Shown here piece by piece: positions 25,214-33,086 of a DNA stretch of 64,000 bases. The number at the start of each line of letters is the position of its first letter. The stretch's first letter is position 1. Below the pieces are notes generated by a model that saw only the letters and a list, made by a program, of their open reading frames with translations, was not told where the DNA came from and searched no databases. This DNA comes from UBA1664 sp964531715 (GTDB taxonomy: Bacteria; Pseudomonadota; Alphaproteobacteria; Micavibrionales; UBA1664): the NCBI GenBank assembly GCA_964531715.1, contig CAZHEE010000007.1, positions 1-64,000 of the forward strand, written 5' to 3'. A program made the position numbers and the translations under genes.

Positions 25214-25236
25214 TTTGTACGTACAAACGTTATACT
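25214..25236 (+). promoter_or_regulatory. Palindromic operator and promoter of brnTA
   Basis: A perfect 14-bp palindrome TTTGTACGTACAAA (25214-25227) lies immediately before a -10-like TATACT (25231-25236). Transcription would start only a few bases before the brnT ATG at 25246, so the message would be nearly leaderless. Antitoxins of the BrnA family repress their own operon; this palindrome is the natural candidate site. Confidence 0.55.
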
Positions 25237-25245
25237 AATCATTAG

Positions 25246-25527
25246 ATGAAAGATGTTAGGATAGATTGGGATCGAGGGAATTGGCCTAAATGCGGGAAGC
25301 ATGGGTTAATAAAACAGCAAATAGAGGAATCATTTGAAAACGATCCTATGATAATGCCTGACCCTTATAAAAATGAAGAGAGATGGCGTGCCATTGGTCG
25401 TTTAAAATCATCGCGTTTGATATTTGTTGTTTTCACCCTAAGTGAGATTGACGATAAGTTATATATCAGACCAATTTCAGCGCGATATATGCATGATAAG
25501 GAGATTCGACATTATGAAGAAAGATAA
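25246..25527 (+). CDS. brnT: BrnT-family ribonuclease toxin
   Basis: A 93-residue protein of the BrnT family (RelE-like fold, mRNA-cleaving). Family features are the early D-x-x-N-x-x-K-region (IDWDRGNWPKCGKHGL), the ERWRAIGRL stretch, the beta segment SRLIFVVFTL and the C-terminal ISARYMHDKEIRHYEE. No ribosome-binding site precedes the ATG, in agreement with a nearly leaderless transcript. It overlaps brnA by 14 bp. The pair sits between fadD and the GGDEF gene, with a terminator after it. Confidence 0.88.
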   Translation: MKDVRIDWDRGNWPKCGKHGLIKQQIEESFENDPMIMPDPYKNEERWRAIGRLKSSRLIFVVFTLSEIDDKLYIRPISARYMHDKEIRHYEER

Positions 25528-25795
25528 AGATTCAAAACCATTGCCTGTTTTTAAAACAGATGAAGAAGCCGAAAATTTCGTCGATACAGCAGATTTGTCA
25601 GAGTATGATTTATCTGGATTTCGTCCTTTAAGCACCTTTGATTTTGCAAAGAAAAAGGATGCCCGTCTTGAAGTACGACTATCTCAAGATGATTTAAATA
25701 TTTTGAAGGAAGCGGCGAAGATAAAAGGTATACCTTATACTCGACTTGCAAGGCAGTTAATGCGCGAAGGTTTGGCGCAAATGCCGCATGAATAA
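25514..25795 (+). CDS. brnA: BrnA-family antitoxin
   Basis: A 93-residue protein with an N-terminal toxin-binding part (PLPVFKTDEEAENFVDTADL) and a C-terminal ribbon-helix-helix domain (ARLEVRLSQDDLNILKEAAK then GIPYTRLARQLMREGL). This is the standard BrnA order. The ATG at 25514 lies inside the brnT end; the longer frame from 25442 is not needed. It should neutralise BrnT and repress the operon through the upstream palindrome. Confidence 0.87.
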   Translation: MKKDKDSKPLPVFKTDEEAENFVDTADLSEYDLSGFRPLSTFDFAKKKDARLEVRLSQDDLNILKEAAKIKGIPYTRLARQLMREGLAQMPHE

Positions 25796-25796
25796 A

Positions 25797-25835
25797 ATAT
25801 AGCCGATTATTGCTAACCGGCTATATTTCCTTTTC
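25797..25835 (+). terminator. Intrinsic terminator after brnA
   Basis: The perfect stem ATATAGCCG/CGGCTATAT with a 12-base loop begins one base after the brnA stop and is followed by TTCCTTTTCTT. Confidence 0.75.
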
Positions 25836-25904
25836 TTCAAGCAGTGCCCTTAACTTTATGAGGGTTAGGGATAGGGTCGTTTCAGACACCGCTTAAACTG
25901 GCTT

Positions 25905-26639
25905 TCAGGCATCGACTAAAGATTTTTTGCTTTCCTGGCTATATTTACGATGTTCTTTGTTCTGATACATGCTTTCATCCGCGCCATTGAGAATAGTTGT
26001 GATCTTGTCACCACGTTGATAACTTTGCGTTCCAAGACTTGCGCGAATAGGGATAATTTCGCCTTCATGCTTAAGGTGGAGCGTATTTAAACGCCTGATC
26101 AATTTCTGCAAGCGTGCGGCAATCTCAATTTTATGGGCATTCGGAAAGATCAGAATAAACTCGTCCCCGCCAAGGCGTGCGGCACAATCCATCCGCCTGA
26201 TATGGGCCTGTAATGTTTGGGCTACAAGAATAAGAGCCTCATCCCCAGCCTTATGACCATATGTATCATTGATAAGCTTGAAATTATCGAGGTCAATCAT
26301 TACGAGTAAGCCGCCTTGTGAAACGTCACGGCTTGTTTTGACAAGCTCTTTATCCAGTATCTCCATGAAACCGCGGCGATTGGCAAGGCCCGTTAACTCA
26401 TCATGGGTCGCCAGTTTCTGAAGCGATTGGATATGCGTATCCTTTTGCGCATTAAGCTTTTCGCTCTCGCTCAATTTGCTTTCAAGCGCGTGAACCGTGC
26501 TGATTGCCTGACGCAACATTGCCCAATATTGGTCGGGCATAATAGTCTGCGCCAACGCCTGATCTTTGTAAAAAAGCGGTTGAGTTAATTTTGGCTCGAT
26601 CATAGTGGCGGCTGTTTCAGGGTAATGCGACACAATCAT
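25905..26639 (-). CDS. Diguanylate cyclase (GGDEF protein)
   Basis: The product makes c-di-GMP from GTP. From ATG 26639 it is 244 residues: an N-terminal helical region (to about 75, coiled-coil-like LESKLSESEKLNAQ) and a GGDEF domain. The active-site motif is GGDEF (157-161), and an RxxD inhibitory site (RRMD) stands five residues before it, so product inhibition is likely. No sensor or receiver domain is present. A TTG at 26702 would add 21 residues. It is head-to-head with divK-pleD, so the c-di-GMP genes cluster here. Confidence 0.88.
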   Translation of the reverse strand: MIVSHYPETAATMIEPKLTQPLFYKDQALAQTIMPDQYWAMLRQAISTVHALESKLSESEKLNAQKDTHIQSLQKLATHDELTGLANRRGFMEILDKELVKTSRDVSQGGLLVMIDLDNFKLINDTYGHKAGDEALILVAQTLQAHIRRMDCAARLGGDEFILIFPNAHKIEIAARLQKLIRRLNTLHLKHEGEIIPIRASLGTQSYQRGDKITTILNGADESMYQNKEHRKYSQESKKSLVDA

Positions 26640-26746
26640 CCTTTCTTTTTCTTTTTTCTTAAAACAAGCATTGCGAAGACCATGCCAATTTTCACATATC
26701 AATAAAATTCTTGAGCATTTTGCAAGAGGTTGATACTCTATGCACC

Positions 26747-27124
26747 ATGGGCAAAAAAATAATGATCGTTGAAGATAACGAGTTAAATATGAAGCTTTTC
26801 AACGACTTGCTGGAGGCTCATGGTTATGAAACAGTCACAACAAGGGATGGGACAAAGGCTCTCGACCTTGCGCTTTCAAGTAAACCTGACCTTATCTTGA
26901 TGGATATTCAACTGCCCGAAGTCTCAGGGCTGGACATTACGCGGCAAATTAAACAGAATGATGACTTAAATCATATTCCGATTATCGCGGTTACGGCATT
27001 CGCCATGCGCGGCGATGAGGATAAAATTAGGGAGTGCGGGTGTAACGGCTATGTCTCAAAACCGATATCAATTGCAACGTTTATTGACACAATCCAATCC
27101 CATTTGAGCGAAAAAGAGATTTAA
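26747..27124 (+). CDS. divK: Single-domain response regulator DivK
   Basis: A 125-residue stand-alone receiver with phosphoacceptor Asp53 (LILMDIQLP), an acidic pocket (VEDN, 8-11) and Lys in VSKPIS. The sequence and its position eight bases before pleD are those of DivK, the essential cell-fate regulator that acts on DivJ/PleC/DivL in Caulobacter-type cell cycles. The ATG at 26747 is preceded by GAGG; a TTG upstream is not needed. Confidence 0.92.
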   Translation: MGKKIMIVEDNELNMKLFNDLLEAHGYETVTTRDGTKALDLALSSKPDLILMDIQLPEVSGLDITRQIKQNDDLNHIPIIAVTAFAMRGDEDKIRECGCNGYVSKPISIATFIDTIQSHLSEKEI

Positions 27125-27131
27125 TTAATCC

Positions 27132-28565
27132 ATGTCTGCAAGAATCCTTGTCGTTGATGACATCCTGCCAAACGTCAAATTGCTTGAGGCCAAACTTAAG
27201 GCGGAATATTATACGGTTCTCACCGCCTATAGCGGTAAGGAAGCGCTTGAGATTATTGGTCGTGAGCGACCTGACCTCATTCTCCTTGATATCATGATGC
27301 CTGAGATGGATGGATTTGAGGTATGCAGGCGAATTAAGGCTAATCCTGAAACCGAGCATATCCCGGTTGTCATGGTCACGGCACTGACCGACTCGGCTGA
27401 CCGCGTAAACGGCTTACAGGCCGGCGCGGATGATTTCCTTACAAAGCCCTTAGATGATGTCGCGCTGATGGCGCGTGTACGCTCGCTCATACGTCTTAAA
27501 ATGACAATGGATGAGTGGCGCGCCCGTGAAAATACGGCGACCAGCCTGGGTGTTATTGACGAGGCAGAAGGCAAAACGGCAGAGCAAGTTGCCGCCAATG
27601 TTTTAATCATTGAGGATCAGGATTTTGAGTCCAAACGCCTGGTCGATACGGTTGAGGCCTCGGGCCATTATGCCTGCCTTGTCAGCCAAGGTGTTGATGC
27701 GATTGAGCAACTGAATAACAAAAACTTCAATGTTATAATTTTATCCTTAGATGTTCAAAATGAGGGTGACGATGGCGGTTTGCGCCTTTTATCCCATCTA
27801 CGCTCCAATGATCGTTCGCGCTCAATTCCGATATTAATGGTGTCTCAGGATAATTCCCAAAAAATTGCAAGAGGCCTTGAAATCGGTGCGCATGATTATA
27901 TTGTTCGCCCGATTGATAAAAATGAATTACAGGCGAGATTGAATACACAAATTCGTCGTTTCCGCTTTCAGGAAAAGTTAAAAGCCAATTATGAAGTCAG
28001 CCTTTCGATGGCGCTTACCGACAGTTTAACGGGGCTTTATAACCGCCGTTACCTCAATGTTCACCTTGAAAAACTGCTTCAAAATGCGGGAGAGGATCGC
28101 AAACATATTGCTGTTCTCATGTTTGATATTGACCATTTTAAAACCGTCAATGATACATATGGCCATGCCGTTGGTGACGAGATTTTGCAAAGCTTTTCAA
28201 ATCGTGTGAAGGGCAGATTGCGGAGCTTTGATATTCTGGCACGGACAGGAGGCGAGGAATTCATTGCGGTGCTGGTTGATGTTTCGATTGAACGCGCGGC
28301 CTATATCGCAGAGCGTATTCGCCGCTCAATCGCCGAAGACCCATTCCCGGCAAGCGTTGAGGAGGGGGAGCTGTCCATCACAACCTCAATCGGGGCGGTT
28401 TATGTCGGCAAAGATGTCCGCACAGTTGACGAAGTTTTGAGTCAGGTTGATAAGCAGCTTTATGAGGCAAAAGAAACAGGCCGAAACCGTGTTATTTTTG
28501 ATGGTTTGGGCTATTTAGAACCGACAGATTATCTGGAAAAACCGCGTCTAAAAATACAAGATTAA
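27132..28565 (+). CDS. pleD: Response regulator diguanylate cyclase PleD
   Basis: A 477-residue protein with receiver 1 (Asp53 in LLDIMMPEMD), a second receiver-like domain (about 155-285) that lacks a clean phosphoacceptor and serves as dimerisation adaptor in known PleD, and a C-terminal GGDEF domain. The active site is GGEEF (about 373-377) with an RSFD inhibitory site five residues before. In Caulobacter PleD is activated by DivJ and drives the swarmer-to-stalked transition. It follows divK in an operon. Confidence 0.95.
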   Translation: MSARILVVDDILPNVKLLEAKLKAEYYTVLTAYSGKEALEIIGRERPDLILLDIMMPEMDGFEVCRRIKANPETEHIPVVMVTALTDSADRVNGLQAGADDFLTKPLDDVALMARVRSLIRLKMTMDEWRARENTATSLGVIDEAEGKTAEQVAANVLIIEDQDFESKRLVDTVEASGHYACLVSQGVDAIEQLNNKNFNVIILSLDVQNEGDDGGLRLLSHLRSNDRSRSIPILMVSQDNSQKIARGLEIGAHDYIVRPIDKNELQARLNTQIRRFRFQEKLKANYEVSLSMALTDSLTGLYNRRYLNVHLEKLLQNAGEDRKHIAVLMFDIDHFKTVNDTYGHAVGDEILQSFSNRVKGRLRSFDILARTGGEEFIAVLVDVSIERAAYIAERIRRSIAEDPFPASVEEGELSITTSIGAVYVGKDVRTVDEVLSQVDKQLYEAKETGRNRVIFDGLGYLEPTDYLEKPRLKIQD

Positions 28566-28610
28566 ATCTTTTAAAAGGAACAACTTTCCCATTCGGAATG
28601 TTTACTCACT

Positions 28611-29120
28611 ATGTTTACACATGGGGAAACGCTCGACTTACTTCTGCGATTGGCTTTACTCGGGCCGATAGCTTTAGGAATCGTTATTATCTATGTCCGC
28701 ATCATTGGATTGCGCAGTTTTTCAAAAATGACGGCTTTTGATTTTGTTGTTACTGTTGCAGTTGGCTCTTTACTGGCCTCCGCGGCAACTTCATCGGGAT
28801 GGAGTAATTTTATTCAATCAATCGGGGCTATTGGTACTTTGCTGCTGTTTCAGGCGGCTTTAGCTTTGATCATACGAAAATCGGATAAATTATCAGGCTA
28901 TATTGAAAACCAGCCTGTATTATTGTTCTACGAAGGCGAGTGGAAGCAAGACCAATTAACGAAGACACGTACATCGAAAGATAATATTTTGGCCAAAATG
29001 CGCGAGGCGAATATAACATGCTTTAGTCAGGTCAGGGCAGTGGTGTTGGAAACAACGGGTGATGTATCTGTCCTTCATGATGACAAGTTAGACAATGATT
29101 TGCTTAAAGGCGTTCGATAA
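28611..29120 (+). CDS. DUF421/YetF-family membrane protein
   Basis: A 169-residue protein with three N-terminal membrane segments (about 10-33, 42-64, 68-88) followed by a soluble domain that has ENQPVLLFYEGEW and ILAKMREANI, the landmarks of the DUF421 (YetF/YcaP) family. Function is not established in general. It lies 45 bp after pleD with no strong terminator between, so readthrough is possible. Confidence 0.88.
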   Translation: MFTHGETLDLLLRLALLGPIALGIVIIYVRIIGLRSFSKMTAFDFVVTVAVGSLLASAATSSGWSNFIQSIGAIGTLLLFQAALALIIRKSDKLSGYIENQPVLLFYEGEWKQDQLTKTRTSKDNILAKMREANITCFSQVRAVVLETTGDVSVLHDDKLDNDLLKGVR

Positions 29121-29133
29121 TTAAGCCTGTTCC

Positions 29134-29401
29134 AAACTATTCAGAAAGTCTCTCGCATCACGTTGGATGTTTTTCACCACAGAGAACACAGAGAACACGG
29201 AGGATTGAAATTCTAAATTCTAAAAAAATTGAACTCTTATAACTCCATAACTCTGCGATAAATTATATAAGGATGTCAGAAACAAGCCTCGAAATAACGA
29301 ATAAATTAAATCTTTAAAATTTCTGCGGTATTAATAGTAAAAACCAGGCATCAGTAAGATTATGTTAAACTATTCAGAAAGTCTCTCGCATCACGTTGGA
29401 T
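29134..29401. repeat. 35-bp direct duplication flanking a ~198-bp insert at the photolyase 3' end
   Basis: The sequence from AAACTATTCAGAAAG to ATCACGTTGGAT is present at 29134-29168 and again, identically, at 29367-29401 (inside the photolyase gene). The DNA between them holds a family C arm (CACCACAGAGAACAC, 29173-29205), a family E copy (29231-29263) and AT-rich filler without a gene. On the minus strand the outer copy continues in frame to an alternative end, ...LNSLEQA-stop, so it probably marks the original photolyase C-terminus. Confidence 0.8.
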
Positions 29402-30898
29402 AGTTTTGACTTTTTCCTTATCCATGCGGTCGAGTGTCGCATACATCATGCCCATGCGCTGATTATCCTTTAATGTTTCACGATTGCGAATAACGAAATC
29501 CCAATAGAGATAATTGAACGGGCACGCTCCTTCGCCCGTCTTTTTTGATGGTGAGTATTTACAATTCTTACAATAATCGGACATTTTATTAATATAATTA
29601 GAGCCGGCGGCATAAGGCTTTGACGAGATAACGCCGCCATCGGCATAGAGAATCATGCCCGTCACATTGGGCAGTTCAACCCACTCATACGCATCGGCAT
29701 AAACAATCAGATACCATTCATTCACTTCATCGGGGTGGAAGCCTGCAATCAGGCTGAAATTTCCTGTCACCATTAATCGTTGAATATGATGGGCATAGGC
29801 ATTTTCTTTTGTTTCTGTAATACATTGGCGCAGGCAATTCATATCCGTCTCACCTGTCCAGAAAAAATCAGGCAATTTACGCGTGGCATTCAGGGCATTC
29901 ATATCCTTATACTCAGGCATATAAGTCCAATAGATTCCGCGAATATATTCACGCCATCCGATAATCTGGCGAATAAAACCCTCCGCCGCATTTATCGGAA
30001 TATTGCGCCGTCCGTCATGATAGGCATCTTCCGCCGCCTTGCAAACCTCCATCGGGTCAAGCAACCCGCTATTGAGATAAAACGAAATCAGTGAGTGATA
30101 CATAAACGGCTCGCTTTGCTTCATCGCATCCTGATAGGCGCCATAATCGGGCAGGCGTTCAGAGATAAATTCATCCAAAACCTCCAAGGCTTGCGCCCGT
30201 GTGACGGCAAAATGAAATGGCTCCAAATCACCGAAATGGTCATCGAATTTCTCTGCAACGAGGGACAGCACTTCTTTTGTTATGGCATCATGCTCAAAAG
30301 TCAGTGTCGCCGGCGGTACTTTATCTTTGGGCAAAGGCTTGCGATTTTCCTTATCGTAATTCCAGTCACCGCCTTCCGGCTTATTCCCATCGACAATCAG
30401 CAAGCCTGTTTTTTTACGCATCTCGCGATAAAAATACTCCATGCGGAGTTCTTTACGGCCTTTCGCCCATTTTTTAAATTCGGGTATGGTGCAGACGAAG
30501 CGATCATCATCACGAATTTCAACCTCAATATTAAAATCATCGGCCCAGTTGCGCATATCCTCAAGCACGCGATATTCCCCGGGTGAGGTGACAACGACTT
30601 TTTTAACATCATGGCGTTTTATCGCGCGTTCGACCTCGCCTTTAAATGATTGAGAATTACCCTCATCGGTCAGTTTGATATAATCGATATTATAGCCTTC
30701 ATCCTCTAAATCTCGTGCAAAATGCCGCATGGCGGAAAAAAGAAAAGCAATCTTTTTCTTGTGATGTTTCACGTATTTTGTCTCATCCCAAACCTCGCAC
30801 ATGAGGAGGATGTCATGGTCTTTTTCGCAATCGGATAAGGATGAAATATTACGGCTCAGTTGATCACCTAATATCAGGCGGAGGGTTTTTTGTGTCAT
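29360..30898 (-). CDS. Iron-sulfur photolyase/cryptochrome (FeS-BCP, PhrB/CryB type)
   Basis: The 512-residue product matches the bacterial (6-4) photolyase and cryptochrome group with FAD, a lumazine-type antenna and a 4Fe-4S cluster. It starts RLILGDQLS, typical of the group. Cysteines for the cluster are seen in CLRQC (about 350-355), CKNC (about 441-444) and ACPF (about 457). It is likely to repair UV (6-4) lesions. The last codons seem to have been replaced by the duplication at 29134-29401 (now ending LNSLT instead of LNSLEQA), which should not affect the fold. Confidence 0.92.
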   Translation of the reverse strand: MTQKTLRLILGDQLSRNISSLSDCEKDHDILLMCEVWDETKYVKHHKKKIAFLFSAMRHFARDLEDEGYNIDYIKLTDEGNSQSFKGEVERAIKRHDVKKVVVTSPGEYRVLEDMRNWADDFNIEVEIRDDDRFVCTIPEFKKWAKGRKELRMEYFYREMRKKTGLLIVDGNKPEGGDWNYDKENRKPLPKDKVPPATLTFEHDAITKEVLSLVAEKFDDHFGDLEPFHFAVTRAQALEVLDEFISERLPDYGAYQDAMKQSEPFMYHSLISFYLNSGLLDPMEVCKAAEDAYHDGRRNIPINAAEGFIRQIIGWREYIRGIYWTYMPEYKDMNALNATRKLPDFFWTGETDMNCLRQCITETKENAYAHHIQRLMVTGNFSLIAGFHPDEVNEWYLIVYADAYEWVELPNVTGMILYADGGVISSKPYAAGSNYINKMSDYCKNCKYSPSKKTGEGACPFNYLYWDFVIRNRETLKDNQRMGMMYATLDRMDKEKVKTIQRDARDFLNSLT

Positions 30899-30994
30899 AA
30901 TGATTTAATGTTTACTTTACATTTTTGTTCTTTGACTGGTGCATAATTAAAGAAAATATCTTGCCAGTTTTACTTGCTTTGTTAAGGTGAGAAT

Positions 30995-31201
30995 ATGATT
31001 AATCGTGAAAAAATAAAGGGCGATATGAGTTTTATAGCCAATGGCCTTGCCGGATTGGCGAATGAAGTTGCCAGTAAAGGTCGTGATAAAATAGCAAAGG
31101 CAAAAGAAATGGGCTGCTTGTCCGACCGTGTTGCGGAGCTTGAAAAGCGTCTTTCAGCCTTGGAAGAAGCGTTTCAAAATGAGATGAAAACCAAATCATG
31201 A
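30995..31201 (+). CDS. Small coiled-coil protein (possibly UbiK/BMFP-like)
   Basis: A 68-residue protein with a Gly/Ala-containing helical N-terminus (FIANGLAGLANEVAS) and a C-terminal coiled coil (VAELEKRLSALEEAF). Size and layout resemble UbiK/BMFP accessory proteins, but the match is weak. Its stop overlaps the next ATG by four bases, which couples it to the YbjN gene. Confidence 0.6.
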   Translation: MINREKIKGDMSFIANGLAGLANEVASKGRDKIAKAKEMGCLSDRVAELEKRLSALEEAFQNEMKTKS

Positions 31202-31728
31202 GCTTGAATTTCTCGCTAAAAGACATGTCCGGTGATAATCCGCTTAATGTTTTTGAGGATGTTTTGGAATCTTCTGGTTATGAGTATGACCGTCTGGGGC
31301 AAAGCCGCCTTCATTTCCAATGTGACGGGAAGCAGGGGAGTTACAGCATTAACCTTGAATGGAACGATGATGCACATATCATTAAGTGTTTGATTATCAC
31401 AACCGATACGGCAAATTTGCCGCGTGATTATCTTAAAGATTGTGCGGAGCGTATGAATGAAAGTGCATGGCATGGTTTTTTTGATATTGACGGTGTCGGC
31501 AATACGATTTTCAGGAGCCTGATTCCCTATATGCATGAACAAGGTGAAGATATTTTGGATAAAATAGAGGCAGGGATTGATAACGCACTCAAGGAAACGG
31601 ATCGCTTTATCATTTCGCTTTCTATCAGCGAGAATGCAAAAGCACCAGATTTATTTTCTAATGAAGACAACGCGGACGCTCTTGAAACCCTCGCGCTTAT
31701 GTTCTCCGAAACAAAAGGCAATGCGTAA
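31198..31728 (+). CDS. YbjN domain-containing protein
   Basis: A 176-residue protein matching the YbjN/T3SS-chaperone-like sensory family: NPLNVFEDVLESSGYEYDRL, a central beta-rich part, RDYLKDCAERMNE, and a C-terminal helix ending near FIISLSISE. The cellular role is unclear; overproduction effects on motility and stress are known in E. coli. It is translationally coupled to the preceding small coiled-coil gene, so they may form a complex. Confidence 0.82.
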   Translation: MSLNFSLKDMSGDNPLNVFEDVLESSGYEYDRLGQSRLHFQCDGKQGSYSINLEWNDDAHIIKCLIITTDTANLPRDYLKDCAERMNESAWHGFFDIDGVGNTIFRSLIPYMHEQGEDILDKIEAGIDNALKETDRFIISLSISENAKAPDLFSNEDNADALETLALMFSETKGNA

Positions 31729-31734
31729 ACATCA

Positions 31735-31826
31735 CGTCATTGCACGTTTCATTTTTTGAATACGTGCAATCCAGATAATAAGAAACTGGATTACACGTAT
31801 TTTCTATCGAACAACGTGTAATGACG
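31735..31826. repeat. Palindromic element related to families A and B
   Basis: Begins CGTCATTGCACG and ends CGTGTAATGACG, with internal arms AATACGTGCAATCCAG and CTGGATTACACGTATT. It fills the ybjN/ndk convergent spacer and probably ends both transcripts. The outer ends match the GTCATTGC...AATGAC consensus, but the interior differs from families A and B. Confidence 0.8.
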
Positions 31827-31835
31827 ATTTTTGTT

Positions 31836-32258
31836 CTAACCTGCAATTTCGATTTCGGCGAAAAAATAGCCGATTTCACGCTTTGCGCTTTCTTCAGAGT
31901 CTGACCCATGAACGGAGTTCTCACCGATGCTTTCGGCAAAGTCTTTACGGATTGTGCCTTCTGCAGCATTCGCCGGGTTTGTTTCGCCCATGATTTCGCG
32001 GTTTTTTGCAACGGCATTTTCGCCTTCCAAGACCTGAACAACGACAGGCTCAGATATCATGAAGCTGACCAATTCGCCGAAAAACGGACGCTCGCTATGC
32101 TCGGCATAAAAACCTTCAGCTTGTTTTTGAGTGAGCTGAACACGCTTTTGCGCAACAATACGGAGGTCTGCTTCCTCAAAACGCTGGTTGATCGCGCCTG
32201 TTAAATTACGGCGTGTTGCATCCGGTTTGATGATGGATAAAGTTCTTTGAACTGTCAT
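31836..32258 (-). CDS. ndk: Nucleoside-diphosphate kinase
   Basis: Ndk balances nucleoside triphosphates by phosphate transfer through a histidine. The 140-residue product has the active-site NSVHGSDS (His about 117), the N-terminal RTLSIIKPDATRRNL and the full family length. It is a single-gene unit bounded by a palindromic element downstream. Confidence 0.96.
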   Translation of the reverse strand: MTVQRTLSIIKPDATRRNLTGAINQRFEEADLRIVAQKRVQLTQKQAEGFYAEHSERPFFGELVSFMISEPVVVQVLEGENAVAKNREIMGETNPANAAEGTIRKDFAESIGENSVHGSDSEESAKREIGYFFAEIEIAG

Positions 32259-32387
32259 TTTTATATCTCTTTTCTTTAAATTTCAAAAACAGCATGGTTA
32301 TAACAGATTGTTTCGCCCTGACAATGATTATTTACATGTGAAGTGCGCCCGGATGTGATAAAAACTATCATGGTTTTAAAGGAAACA

Positions 32388-33086
32388 ATGCCACATATTT
32401 TGGCCGTGGATGACGACGATCGCATTCGGCGGTTACTGGCGCAATATTTGACAAAGCAAGGCTATATCGCCATCATGTCCGCAGATGCGGTGCAGGCGCG
32501 CGCAATCTTAAAGCATTATGATTTTGATATTTGTATTTTGGATATCATGATGCCGGGTGAGGATGGGTTGAGCCTGTCCGACTATATTCAAAAGGCTTAT
32601 GCGATACCTATCCTACATTTAACCGCTAAAACCGATGCAAATGACAGGATTGCAGGGCTTGAAAGTGGTGCGGATGATTACCTTGCTAAACCGTTTGAGC
32701 CGAAAGAGCTTCTGCTGAGGATACAAGCCATTTTGAGGCGCACGAAAGCCCAGCCACCGAAAGATTCTCAAACAGAACAAGCAACACTTTCAATTGGTCA
32801 GATGATTTATGATTTGAATAGTAGAACGCTTCTGAATGATAATGAAGAAATCGCTTTAACTGATGGCGAAAGAAATCTTTTTCATGCCTTGATATTAAAA
32901 GCGAATATGCCTGTGAGGCGAGAGATGCTTGCCGCTCAAATGAATTTGGAGGCTACAGATAGAGCGATTGATGTTCAAATGACACGGCTGAGGAAAAAGA
33001 TTGAAGCTGACCCGTCAAAGCCGCAATATTTACTCACCCTGCGCGGTAAAGGCTATATGGTGAAGGCGGAGAAAAGTAATGCTTAA
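32388..33086 (+). CDS. OmpR-family response regulator
   Basis: A 232-residue regulator: receiver domain with Asp52 (ILDIMMPG) and Lys in YLAKPFEPKEL, then a winged-helix DNA-binding domain ending LLTLRGKGYMVKAE. AAAGGAAAC directly before the ATG at 32388 decides the start over two earlier frames. Its end overlaps the kinase gene by eight bases, so the two form a standard two-component operon. Confidence 0.92.
   Translation: MPHILAVDDDDRIRRLLAQYLTKQGYIAIMSADAVQARAILKHYDFDICILDIMMPGEDGLSLSDYIQKAYAIPILHLTAKTDANDRIAGLESGADDYLAKPFEPKELLLRIQAILRRTKAQPPKDSQTEQATLSIGQMIYDLNSRTLLNDNEEIALTDGERNLFHALILKANMPVRREMLAAQMNLEATDRAIDVQMTRLRKKIEADPSKPQYLLTLRGKGYMVKAEKSNA

Noticed and set aside
30095..30586. 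163-codon frame opposite the photolyase gene
   Set aside because: Antisense shadow; the photolyase motifs on the other strand are intact.
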